Shown: positions 16,999 to 24,873 of the stretch, piece after piece | Layout of the letters: every line of letters starts with the position of its first letter | How positions within the stretch are numbered: the stretch's first letter is position 1 | Assembly: GCF_008312835.1 (NCBI RefSeq) | Contig: NZ_VSKS01000006.1 | Span: forward strand, 62,001 to 126,000 | Reading direction: 5' to 3' | DNA: 64,000 nucleotides | Source of the DNA: Streptomyces marokkonensis | GTDB taxonomy: Bacteria; Actinomycetota; Actinomycetes; Streptomycetales; Streptomycetaceae | Notes under the pieces: model-generated | The model's database searches: none | The model's input: the letters and a program-made list of their open reading frames with translations, nothing else | Told to the model about the DNA's origin: nothing | Translations under genes and position numbers: made by a program

Positions 16999-17037
16999 GG
17001 AGGCCGGCGGGCGGCCCCACTCCGCCCGTCGGCCTCC
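16999..17037. terminator. Strong hairpin between convergent genes
   Basis: A 16-bp stem with one G-U pair (16999-17014 with 17022-17037, seven-base loop). On the minus strand it is followed by GGGCTTTTC, which makes it a good intrinsic terminator for the inhibitor gene. It may also stop plus-strand transcripts. Confidence 0.7.
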
Positions 17038-17042
17038 TTGCA

Positions 17043-17121
17043 GGGATCGCACGTTCCGCGAGGGGGCTCGCACTCCCCAAGTCTGCGGGCCGCCGCGCGG
17101 TCACGGGAACCGTGCGATCCC
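17043..17121. repeat. Inverted repeat downstream of the protease-inhibitor gene
   Basis: Arms GGGATCGCACG (17043-17053) and CGTGCGATCCC (17111-17121) are perfect complements. They extend by TTCC/GGAA with one bulge and are separated by 57 bases. The repeat lies just past the inhibitor stop codon and before the 16999-17037 hairpin. It may fold the mRNA 3' end or be a remnant of an inserted element. Confidence 0.5.
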
Positions 17122-17125
17122 GGTC

Positions 17126-17560
17126 TCAGAACGCGAAGAGGCTCGAACCGTGAGCGCTCATCACGCACGCGTTGGAGAAGATCCGTTCGTAGGAGACGCG
17201 CTGTCCCTGCCACACCCCGTCGACGGTGACGAGCACCGGGTCGTACTGCTTGGTGCAGAAGACGCCTTCCCGCATCGTCAGGGCGTCGAGGTCGCCGCCG
17301 ACACCGTCCAGGTCCGCGCAGGCCGACGCGGCGGCCGGGTGGGTGCCCGAGGGGCCGGGGGCACAGGTCAGGGTGACCGCGCGTTCCGGCGTGACGGTCG
17401 CGACGCTGTCGCCGTGGCCCACGGTGAGCACCAGGGCCGAGGGGGCGTAGAGCGCGGACGGGGCATCTCCCGGAGCAGCCAGTGCCGCCCCGGACAGGGG
17501 TGCGCAGACGGCTGCGGCCGTAAGGCCGAGGGTGGTGGCCCAGCGCGCGGTGTTCCGCAT
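17126..17560 (-). CDS. Subtilisin-inhibitor-like (SSI) secreted protease inhibitor
   Basis: A 144-residue secreted protein of the Streptomyces subtilisin inhibitor family (I16). The signal peptide ([29 protein letters not shown]) is followed by a mature domain of about 115 residues with the family core [26 protein letters not shown] and [13 protein letters not shown]. Four cysteines can form the two family disulfides. The reactive-site loop reads FCTKQYDPV, placing Lys at P1, so trypsin-like proteases would be the best targets rather than subtilisin (Met at P1 in SSI). ATG 17560 has GGAAGG 9 bases upstream; a second in-frame ATG three codons earlier is too close to that site. Confidence 0.95.
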   Translation of the reverse strand: MRNTARWATTLGLTAAAVCAPLSGAALAAPGDAPSALYAPSALVLTVGHGDSVATVTPERAVTLTCAPGPSGTHPAAASACADLDGVGGDLDALTMREGVFCTKQYDPVLVTVDGVWQGQRVSYERIFSNACVMSAHGSSLFAF

Positions 17561-18089
17561 TGTGTGCATCCTTCCGCTTCGTTCGACGGGTTGCCGGCCC
17601 GTGCTCGGTGATGCCGAACCGGCGTGCCGGAGTCTGCCGAGTCCACGGCGGAAACTCACATCGACCATGCGCGTTTCAGTAACATTGCGTGTTGAATCAG
17701 TGGCGCGAAGTGACAGAGTGGCGAGGGCGCGACCCGGTAGCCGGGCGGTCGTCGCATATGCGAAGAGGCCGGATGGCCGAATACCCGCTGCTGTTTAATC
17801 GGCCTGAAACATTCCGAATCTGCCGTCGTGAGACCGTTCCACGACCCCTTGTGTTCATGGAACGCCCGCGCATTGGTCATGACGAGCTCGCGGTCGACCG
17901 TGGGGAGATCACGGCGATCGGACGCGTTCCCGGCCCGAAGCCGGCCCAGGACGCCGAGCCCGGCCGGGCGGGAGGCGGCGGTCCAGGGGCGGATCGCCGC
18001 ACTCCCGGTCGTCCCGCGCTGGACGCGCCCCGCGCATACCGGCCAGTATGCGTCGGGACGACACGGCTCGAGGAGACAGGGCGGGACGG
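17561..18089. other. Intergenic region between SSI gene and flavoenzyme gene
   Basis: 529 bases with lower GC than the surroundings, as expected for divergent promoters. It contains the palindrome CGCATATGCG (17753-17762) and an inverted repeat CGTTCCA (17835-17841) / TGGAACG (17858-17864). No reading frame in it looks like a real gene. Confidence 0.45.
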
Positions 18090-19259
18090 ATGGCGAAGCA
18101 CTGGGCCGACTTCCAGTACGAGATCTACCTGCACGGGATGACGGGTGCCGTGCCCCGGCTGCCGACCGATCTGACCCGGCTGGAGGAGCTGACCGAGCAG
18201 CGACTCGGCCCCGGTCCGGTCGGGTACGTCGCCGGCAACGCGGGCAACGGCAGCACCGCCCGCGCCAACCGGGCCGCGTTCGAGCGGCGCCGGATCGTGC
18301 CGCGCATGCTGCGGGACGTTCACGAACGCGATCTGTCGGTGGAGGTGCTGGGCCGTGCGCTGCCGGCACCGCTGGCGCTGGCACCGGTCGGCGTGCTGTC
18401 GATCATGCATCCGGACGCCGAGTCCGCCGCCGCCCGGGCGGCCGCCGCGCAGGGTGTGCCGTTCGTGCTGTCCTCCGCGTCCAGCACTCCGATGGAGGAG
18501 GTCGCGGAGGCGATGGGCGGGGCGGAGCGCTGGTTCCAGCTGTACTGGCCGAAGGACGTGGAGGTGGCCCGGAGCTTCCTGGGCCGGGCGAGGACCGCCG
18601 GATTCACGGCTCTCGTCGTCACGCTGGACACTCCCCTGCTGTCCTGGCGCCCGCGCGACCTCGACCGGGCCTATCTGCCGTTCCTGCACGGGGTGGGCAC
18701 CGCCAACTACTTCTCGGACCCGGCGTTCCTGGCGGGACTGGCCAAACCGGTGCACGAGGACCCGAACGCGGCGGTGATGCACTTCGTCGGCATGTTCGCC
18801 GACCCCGCCAAGTCCTGGCCGGACCTGGCGTTCCTGCGGGAGAACTGGGACGGCCCGATCGTGCTCAAGGGGGTGCTCCACCCCGACGACGCCCGGCTCG
18901 CCGCGGACGCCGGGATGGACGGCGTGGTGGTGTCCAACCACGGCGGCCGTCAGGTGGCCGGGGCGATCGCGGCGGCGGACGCGCTGCCCGGCGTGGCGGA
19001 GGCCGTCGGCGACCGGCTCACCGTGCTGTTCGACAGCGGCGTCCGCACGGGGGACGACGTCTTCAAGGCACTCGCCCTCGGCGCACGGGCGGTGCTGCTG
19101 GGGCGCCCGTACGTCTACGGGCTCGGACTCGACGGCCAGGCGGGGGTGGAACACGTGATCCGTTGCCTGCTCGCCGAACTCGACCTCACTCTCGCCCTGT
19201 CGGGCCACGCCACACCGTCCACGATCGGCCCCGGCGACCTCACGGACATCCCCGTCTGA
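18090..19259 (+). CDS. FMN-dependent alpha-hydroxy-acid oxidase (lactate 2-monooxygenase-like)
   Basis: A 389-residue TIM-barrel flavoprotein that oxidises L-2-hydroxy acids. It resembles lactate 2-monooxygenase, which converts lactate to acetate and CO2. Visible family features are APVGVLSIMHPDAE near the FMN site, the catalytic His in VVVSNHGGRQV, the FMN-phosphate region FDSGVRTGDDVFKAL and GARAVLLGRPYVYGL, and the long insert before the His typical of monooxygenases. ATG 18090 begins MAKHWADFQYEIY, which matches the family start. An in-frame ATG at 18048 is an alternative. It is divergent from the SSI gene. The lactate theme returns 43 kb downstream at lutAB, but nothing links the loci directly. 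Confidence 0.9.
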   Translation: MAKHWADFQYEIYLHGMTGAVPRLPTDLTRLEELTEQRLGPGPVGYVAGNAGNGSTARANRAAFERRRIVPRMLRDVHERDLSVEVLGRALPAPLALAPVGVLSIMHPDAESAAARAAAAQGVPFVLSSASSTPMEEVAEAMGGAERWFQLYWPKDVEVARSFLGRARTAGFTALVVTLDTPLLSWRPRDLDRAYLPFLHGVGTANYFSDPAFLAGLAKPVHEDPNAAVMHFVGMFADPAKSWPDLAFLRENWDGPIVLKGVLHPDDARLAADAGMDGVVVSNHGGRQVAGAIAAADALPGVAEAVGDRLTVLFDSGVRTGDDVFKALALGARAVLLGRPYVYGLGLDGQAGVEHVIRCLLAELDLTLALSGHATPSTIGPGDLTDIPV

Positions 19260-19371
19260 CGTCGGCGGGGTACGTCCACCGGCGGCTCCGTGGCGTGCCG
19301 GCCGCCGGCTCCGTGCCGCGTGCCGCGCGGCCGGGGCGGGCTCCCGAGAGGCCCGGCCCGGCCGCGCGTGC

Positions 19372-21012
19372 TCACGCCAGTGGTTCGGCCAGCTCCGCCG
19401 GCCGGGCCGGTGGGGTGTCCGTACCGGTGATGGAGAGGGAGTCCGTGGCCGTCCGTACGGCCTCGGCCGCCCAGCGCTGGTTCACCGTCCGGTCGCGTAC
19501 CTTGACGACGATGTCGGCGTTCGCGTCAAGGGTCGCGGGGGTCAGGGCCAGTTGTCCGTCCCAGCGGGGCAGCAACTCGCCCTGGAACGTGAGGTCGTAG
19601 CGCACGTCGTCGCGACGCCGGTCCCCGGTGTCGGCGCAGGTTCCGAGGACGACGACACCGGCGTCCTTGTGCGAGTCCAGACAGAGGCCGGGGTCGGCCA
19701 CGTTGCGCAGCAGCCCGTCGTCCTCGTAGGTCCACTGCTGGGTCCACTCCGAGGAGCACTCCGCAAGCCGTGCCCCGGAACCGTCCTGGGGCTCGCCACG
19801 GGTGTCGAGGCACAGGCCCGAGGCGACATTGCGCAGCCGTGTGCGGCCCGGTGCGGTGGGGAGTCCGGCGGCACCGGGCGGGGACGCGGACGGTACGGCG
19901 GCACGGCCGCCCGCCGCGCCGTGGGAGCCCGTCGGGTCGGCCGCGCCCCCGTCCGGAGTGGAGGACCCGGCGATGAGCACGCTCACCAGCACCCCGGCGG
20001 ACACCGCGCCGAGGCCCGTGAGCAGGGTCCTCGTGGAGCGCACCGGGTCCGGGAGCGCGAGGCCCGCGAGGCGGTCCGGCACGGGGATCCGGGACAGCAG
20101 CCGGTGCCGGCCGCTGCCGGAGCGGCCGTCCCCGCCCCGGCGCCGGCGGGCCGCTCGTCCGCCGCGCGGTCCGGCCGTCGCACGCCCCGGGCGCGAGTCG
20201 AGGTAGCGCCGGGCCCCCCACCCGAGCACCGCCTCGGCGATCAGCGTGCCCAGTCCGCCTTCGAAGTGGCTCAGTTGTTCCGCGGCGTTCCGGCAGTAGC
20301 GGCACTCCGCGAGATGCTGCCGGACGTCCGGCAGCAGGGCCCCGCCCCGGCGGATGGGGACGTCGAGGAGACGGTTGTAGAAGCGGCAGTCCTTCGTCGG
20401 TGCCAGTTCCTGATGCGCGTGGACACAACCTTGACGGAATTTGTCCCGCGCCTGTTCGAGTGCGCCCGACGCGATGTCGGGATCCATGCCCAGCAGACCG
20501 GCCGGTACGGAAATCGGCTCCGCCTCGACCTCGACGTGCCACAGCAAACAGCGCGCGAGTGCGGGCAGGGAGCGGAATGCCCGCTGAGCGAGTGCGCGGT
20601 TTTCCGGAGTCATGGTCGTCGCCGCACGCATGCCGCGACCGCCGGCCGGTTTCTGCAGCGCCGGCAGAACTCCCGCTATTCGATCGTCGGCGGCCCACTC
20701 CCGGACCGTGTCCCGCACCCCCACCAGCAGAACCGGCCGGAGGGCGACGGCCGGTTCGCCCGTGGCGATCCGGTCCAGGACCCGGTGCAGGGCGGCCGCG
20801 GAGACCATCGCGGCGGTCTGCCCCGACGAGGCGAGGCAGACCGCCGCGTAGTCGTGCATCGACTGCCAGTGCCGCGCCGTCAGCAGCGCGACGGAAGAGG
20901 CGGCCTCGCCCTCCGGACGGCCCCGCAGCCGGGCGGCGAGGGCCTCGTCGGATTCCCCGGGATCCCCGCCCGGCGGGGGATAGGGAGGTCGAGGGGGGTG
21001 GGGGGTGTGCAC
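19372..21012 (-). CDS. Sigma-like / zinc-finger / ricin-lectin membrane fusion protein
   Basis: A 546-residue protein with unusual architecture. After a Pro-rich start, residues about 20-190 resemble sigma-70/ECF helical regions (SDEALAARLRGRPEGEAASS; PENRALAQRAFRSLPALAR). A zinc-binding anti-sigma-like segment follows (VRQHLAECRYCRNAAEQL, His-x3-Cys-x2-Cys). A basic Arg/Gly stretch precedes one transmembrane helix (TLLTGLGAVSAGVLVSVLIA, about 345-365). The outside part is a ricin-B beta-trefoil lectin (about 405-546; GLCLDTRGE, GLCLDSHKD, QW motifs). The layout suggests a carbohydrate-sensing membrane regulator. GTG 21012 has GGAAGG upstream at good spacing; ATGs further up lack a ribosome binding site. 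Related RICIN-domain proteins occur in streptomycetes, but their function is not known to me. Confidence 0.82.
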   Translation of the reverse strand: MHTPHPPRPPYPPPGGDPGESDEALAARLRGRPEGEAASSVALLTARHWQSMHDYAAVCLASSGQTAAMVSAAALHRVLDRIATGEPAVALRPVLLVGVRDTVREWAADDRIAGVLPALQKPAGGRGMRAATTMTPENRALAQRAFRSLPALARCLLWHVEVEAEPISVPAGLLGMDPDIASGALEQARDKFRQGCVHAHQELAPTKDCRFYNRLLDVPIRRGGALLPDVRQHLAECRYCRNAAEQLSHFEGGLGTLIAEAVLGWGARRYLDSRPGRATAGPRGGRAARRRRGGDGRSGSGRHRLLSRIPVPDRLAGLALPDPVRSTRTLLTGLGAVSAGVLVSVLIAGSSTPDGGAADPTGSHGAAGGRAAVPSASPPGAAGLPTAPGRTRLRNVASGLCLDTRGEPQDGSGARLAECSSEWTQQWTYEDDGLLRNVADPGLCLDSHKDAGVVVLGTCADTGDRRRDDVRYDLTFQGELLPRWDGQLALTPATLDANADIVVKVRDRTVNQRWAAEAVRTATDSLSITGTDTPPARPAELAEPLA

Positions 21013-21599
21013 TGAGATGGTTCCTTCCCACAGCGCATGTGACATTCGAGCGTTTCCGACGCCGAAAAGGGAGCCCGACTGGTGCATACCTCTTTGGCGT
21101 GGCGCGGGGGGCGCGAATTCACCTGTGGCGAATCGGATCCGGTTCATCAACTCGCGTGCGTCCCCGGCCTTTACCCCCGCACGGGTGGCTCACTCTCGCA
21201 CAACCCGCAGTCGGCCAACAAGGCGGTCGGGCAACATCCGCGCGTTGACAGAAAGTCAGAAAGGCAAGGCGGCCGGCGATCCTCGCTCCGGCTTTCCGGC
21301 CAGGGTTTTCCCACCGTTCGTATCCGGGGCGGCGCAGGGGACGCCCGGCGCCCGCCCCCTCCCCCGCCCAGGTGTCCGCCCGGCACGGTCCGCACCCCGT
21401 GTGAACCCGGCGCTCGCGCCGACGCCCCGCGCACGCTCCCGGCGCACGCCGGAGCGCAGTCAACTGGTCACGACCCTTCTCGGAGGTCACGCGCAGGGAC
21501 GGCGGCTCTCCTGCGCGCACGGCCGCCGGCCCCGATCCTCCCGCCCTCGGCCGGCGGCCCCGAGAGGGCTCCGCCTTCCTCGTGCCGCTCGGCGCGGGC
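21013..21599. other. Intergenic region of about 590 bases
   Basis: No convincing gene. It holds the upstream region of the ricin-lectin fusion (minus strand, ribosome binding site GGAAGG just inside) and lies beyond the end of the toxin-antitoxin pair. A TTGACA occurs at 21244 on the plus strand, but no -10 follows at the right spacing. Open frames across it have shadow-like composition. Confidence 0.45.
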
Positions 21600-21977
21600 T
21601 CAGATCTGCCAGGAGCGCAGCCGGTCGGCCGCGGCGTAGACATCGGCCTCGCCGGAGATGAGATCGCGCGCGAGATCGACCAGGGCGCCGTAGGGCGGGT
21701 CGATCCCGGCCCCGCTGACGAACATGTAGGCCACGGCCGTGGCGCAGGCGAAGCGTGCGTTGGCCGAGGGCAGCGGCCGGAGGACGGCCAGGGTGTGCAG
21801 CAGGGCGGCCGCCCGCCAGGCCGCGTCGGAGTTCACGCCCAGCCGGGGCGGGTCGACGCGGTGCCGTGCGACGGCCGCGACGAGGGCGGAGAAGTCGTTG
21901 ACAGTGGGCTGGTCCGGAAGGACCTCCTCGTGCCGCTGGAGCAGCCAGGGCACGTCGATGTGCAGCACGGGTGCCAT
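21600..21977 (-). CDS. Fic/Doc-like toxin of a toxin-antitoxin pair (degenerate active site)
   Basis: A 125-residue protein that looks like the toxin component of actinobacterial Fic/Doc-type pairs: LHIDVPWLLQRHEEVLPD at the start, then a helical domain. The segment RPLPSANARFACATA aligns with the Fic motif HxFx(D/N)(A/G)NKRxA, but Arg replaces the catalytic His, Leu replaces Phe and Ala replaces Lys; only Asn and Arg remain. AMP-transfer or kinase activity is therefore doubtful. ATG 21977 lies three bases after the stop of the antitoxin gene, giving the classic antitoxin-first operon. It may act in a non-enzymatic way or be an inactive relic. I am sure of the gene and less sure of its toxicity. 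Confidence 0.75.
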   Translation of the reverse strand: MAPVLHIDVPWLLQRHEEVLPDQPTVNDFSALVAAVARHRVDPPRLGVNSDAAWRAAALLHTLAVLRPLPSANARFACATAVAYMFVSGAGIDPPYGALVDLARDLISGEADVYAAADRLRSWQI

Positions 21978-21980
21978 GGG

Positions 21981-22226
21981 TCAGGCGGCCCGCCCCGCGC
22001 CCTTGGCGGGAGGTTCGTCGTCCGGGAAGGCGGCGGCGAACTCGTCCTTGTGGGAGGCGAAGAACCGGCGGAAGGCCTCCGCGCCCTCCTGCAGGGCGCG
22101 GTGGCGGGCTATGTCCGCCGCGGCGGCCTCCCGCACGAGCGCCTTCATGGACGTACCGCGCTCCTTGGCGATCTGCCGCAGGTCCTCGAGCTCGCGGTCG
22201 CTGAACTCCACGTTGAGAGCTGGCAT
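21981..22226 (-). CDS. Ribbon-helix-helix (CopG/Arc-type) antitoxin
   Basis: An 81-residue DNA-binding antitoxin. The N-terminal ribbon (ALNVEFSDRELEDLRQIAKE) and the following helix (RGTSMKALVREAAAADIARH) match the ribbon-helix-helix fold, in which paired strands enter the DNA major groove. The C-terminal half (FRRFFASHKDEFAAAFPDDE) is acidic and probably binds the toxin. It starts at ATG 22226 and is followed after three bases by the Fic-like gene, so it would repress and neutralise that pair. The AT-richer stretch at about 22245-22265 upstream is the likely promoter and operator. Confidence 0.83.
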   Translation of the reverse strand: MPALNVEFSDRELEDLRQIAKERGTSMKALVREAAAADIARHRALQEGAEAFRRFFASHKDEFAAAFPDDEPPAKGAGRAA

Positions 22227-22398
22227 GAGTTCACGGTACCGCGCGGGTACTGACTCGTAAATATGCCCAGCTCAAGCCGTGCACGACGGGGTACCTGGAG
22301 GGACGCGGGCACCACCGTCCCGCCGAGACGCGGGTCACAGGCGGTACGGGTGGGCGCGGGCCGGCGACCGGGTGGCCGCCGGCCCGCGGGGAGGGGCC

Positions 22399-24642
22399 TC
22401 AGCCCTGATCGGCCACGAAGGAGGCCATCCGGGTGAGCGCGGCGTTCCAGTTGATGGTGTGCTCGTTGGTCGACCAGGACTGGATGTCGTCGATGAAGCA
22501 GAACTGACCGACGCAGCCCTGGAGTTTCGACTGCGCGAAGGGGTCCTGGATGCTGGAGTTGGGTCCGCCGGAGAGCGTGCCGGCGGGCGGGTTCGGCAGG
22601 TTCGCATCGAGCTGGCGGGCGTACCAGCGGCTGTGCTGGTTGTGCGCGTTGACCTCTCCGTAGCCGGTGACGTACGAGATGTTCAGGGCGTTGCGCCCCA
22701 GGATGTAGTCCATGCTCTGCAGCGCGCCGTCCCGGTACTTCGAGGCGCCGGTGAGGTCGTAGGCGGTGGCGAGGACCACCGCGTTGTTGAGGACCTGGTG
22801 GCTGGAGCCCCAGTCGTAGACGTGGCCGGCCGGTGCGTACGGCATGCCGTACGGGTGGGCCTTCAGCGTGGCCAGGTAGCCGTCGGCGCCCTTGACGACG
22901 GAGCGGCGGACCTTGTCACGGCCGGGCAGCCGGTTCGGCACGGTCGCGAGGTCCAGCCGGCCCGCCGCGGCGGTGCGCGACCAGTCGAAGCCGAGCGGGC
23001 CGAAGATGTCGGCGGTGTGCACCGGCGAGCTCAGCACGTACTCCTCGAACTGCCGCTCCCCCGTGGTGATGTAGAGCTCGGCGGCCGCCCAGTAGAACTC
23101 GTCGGACACGGTGTCGTCCGGGTAGGCGCCGCCGCCGGTGCCGTCGTCGGGGTCGGCGAGGAGGGCCGGGTGGGCGAGGGCCGCCGTCCAGGCCTTGCGC
23201 GCGGCCGCCAGGGCCGTCGCCGCGAACTCCTTGTCGTAGGGGCGGTACAGCCGTGCCGCCTGGGCGGCCGTGGCCGCGAGGTTCAGGGTGGCGGCGGTGG
23301 TCGGCGGGTGCAGTTCCCGCTTCTGCGGGTCGTCACTGGGCAGCAGGGGCAGCCCGGTCCACTGCTCGTCGTGGATCTTGTGGTGCGCCATGCCGGCCAG
23401 CGGTTCACCGTCGGGGACCTGCATCTTCAGCAGGAACTCCAGTTCCCAGCGGGCCTCGTCGAGGATGTCCGGAACCTTGTTGCCGCTCTCCGGGATGTTC
23501 AGCGTCCCGTCGCCGAGCTTGTCCGCCTCACCGGTGCGGGCGTGCCGGGCGCGTTCGTAGGTGCTGAGCACCTCCCAGGTGCTGATGCCGCCGTTGACGA
23601 CGTACTTGCCGTGGTCGCCGGCGTCGTACCAGCCGCCGGTGACGTCGAGGGTGTAGTCGCACACGCCCGGCTGACAGGGCACCGCGCCGTCGCCCTGGTT
23701 GGGGGCCACGTCCACGTGTCCGGCCGGACGGCCGTAGCCGGGGCGCAGGTCGTCGCGGATCGCGGTGCCGCTGCGCTGGGTGTAGTAGTACTTCGCCGAG
23801 TCGAGCCGCAGCCGCTCGTACGCGCTCGCGTCGATGTCGAAGGGCCGGCTGGTCTCACCGTCCACGACCAGGGTGTAGCCGGTCCCGCGCACCCGGTGGG
23901 CGCCGAAGTCGACGGAGTGGACGTTCTGGCCGGAGGAGCCGTCGGTACCGCGCGGCACGGTCCAGCCCCGCCGCACCACACGGCCCCGGTCGTCCTTCAG
24001 CTGCCAGGGCAGCCGCCCGGTGGCGTCGGTGACCAGGGTGGCGTTCTTGGGGCCCGCGGGCAGGTAGGCGACCTGGTTGACCCGGACGCGGGGGCCGGTG
24101 TCGGGTTCGTACGGCTCGGGGGCGACCCCGCCCAGCAGGGACACGTCGTCCACGCAGAACCGCCAGGGGTCCGCGCTGCCGCCGAGCTGGAAGCCGACCT
24201 GTCCCTGTGCGGTGTCGACGGGCGAGGTGAAGGTGTACGAGTAGGTGTCGCCCGAGACGCTGAGCTGCGGGGACACCTCGTAGTAGGTGTCGTACGGCGC
24301 CACCTGCAGGCCGACGACCGCGCGCACGACGTGGCCCGCGGGCGAGCCGGTCGCGCTGAACGAGAAGCGGTACGACTCCCCCTTGACCAGGGTGATGTCG
24401 TTCTGGCCGACGGCCGCGTCCCAGCGGTTGGTGGTGCCGCCGGGGACGTCGGCGCACAGGCGTCCCTCGGACGGGCCCGCGGTGACGTCGGCGGAGGCCC
24501 ACCAGGGGTCGGTGCCGTTGTCGAAGGTTCCGTTGCGGACCTGCTCGACCTCGTCGGCGCCGGCCGGGGCGGCGGGCAGCGCGGTGAGGGCGGTCGCCAG
24601 CAGGCCTGTCAGGGACAGCAGAGCGGTGCGGCGTCTGTTCAC
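22399..24642 (-). CDS. Secreted GH9 cellulase with N-terminal CBM4/9-type and Ig-like domains
   Basis: A 747-residue secreted glycoside hydrolase family 9 enzyme, an inverting endo- or exo-beta-1,4-glucanase. In order: a signal peptide ([20 protein letters not shown] then ALPAAPAGA), a CBM4/9-type carbohydrate-binding domain (about 30-170), a CelD-type Ig-like domain (about 180-270, [15 protein letters not shown]), and an (alpha/alpha)6 catalytic domain. The catalytic base region is [13 protein letters not shown], with His in [12 protein letters not shown] and the acid Glu in [13 protein letters not shown] 24642 follows AGAGGAG. A perfect CebR-type operator lies 32 bases upstream, so expression should be induced by cello-oligosaccharides. 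It stands alone, without adjacent sugar transporters. Confidence 0.95.
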   Translation of the reverse strand: MNRRRTALLSLTGLLATALTALPAAPAGADEVEQVRNGTFDNGTDPWWASADVTAGPSEGRLCADVPGGTTNRWDAAVGQNDITLVKGESYRFSFSATGSPAGHVVRAVVGLQVAPYDTYYEVSPQLSVSGDTYSYTFTSPVDTAQGQVGFQLGGSADPWRFCVDDVSLLGGVAPEPYEPDTGPRVRVNQVAYLPAGPKNATLVTDATGRLPWQLKDDRGRVVRRGWTVPRGTDGSSGQNVHSVDFGAHRVRGTGYTLVVDGETSRPFDIDASAYERLRLDSAKYYYTQRSGTAIRDDLRPGYGRPAGHVDVAPNQGDGAVPCQPGVCDYTLDVTGGWYDAGDHGKYVVNGGISTWEVLSTYERARHARTGEADKLGDGTLNIPESGNKVPDILDEARWELEFLLKMQVPDGEPLAGMAHHKIHDEQWTGLPLLPSDDPQKRELHPPTTAATLNLAATAAQAARLYRPYDKEFAATALAAARKAWTAALAHPALLADPDDGTGGGAYPDDTVSDEFYWAAAELYITTGERQFEEYVLSSPVHTADIFGPLGFDWSRTAAAGRLDLATVPNRLPGRDKVRRSVVKGADGYLATLKAHPYGMPYAPAGHVYDWGSSHQVLNNAVVLATAYDLTGASKYRDGALQSMDYILGRNALNISYVTGYGEVNAHNQHSRWYARQLDANLPNPPAGTLSGGPNSSIQDPFAQSKLQGCVGQFCFIDDIQSWSTNEHTINWNAALTRMASFVADQG

Positions 24643-24670
24643 GTATGGGCTCCTCTGGGGAGGTGCGGGC

Positions 24671-24690
24671 AGATGGGAGCGCTCCCATCT
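24671..24690. promoter_or_regulatory. CebR-type operator (cellulose/cello-oligosaccharide control)
   Basis: A perfect 20-bp palindrome whose core TGGGAGCGCTCCCA (24674-24687) is identical to the known operator of the LacI-family repressor CebR of Streptomyces. It lies just upstream of the GH9 cellulase start codon. Confidence 0.93.
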
Positions 24691-24873
24691 CCGTACGCGG
24701 ACCATGGTTGTGGCAGGTGTGACGGTCCGTCAACGGTGGGGACAGGACTGGCGACGGTTTGCCCGGTCCACGGCAGGGCGGAGCCTTCGCGTTCGCGGCG
24801 GGCTCCGACACACTAGGCTGGGACCCTGGCGAGGCACCGGTTCACGGTGAGTGTGCGCGATGGAGTGGCGACG

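Noticed and set aside
21244-21275. TTGACA as a promoter
   Set aside because: No -10 at 16-19 bases and no gene follows on that strand.
21082-21639. A 185-codon open frame in the gap before the toxin gene
   Set aside because: Arg/Ala/Pro-rich, no ribosome binding site, no recognisable domain, and overlaps the toxin gene end.
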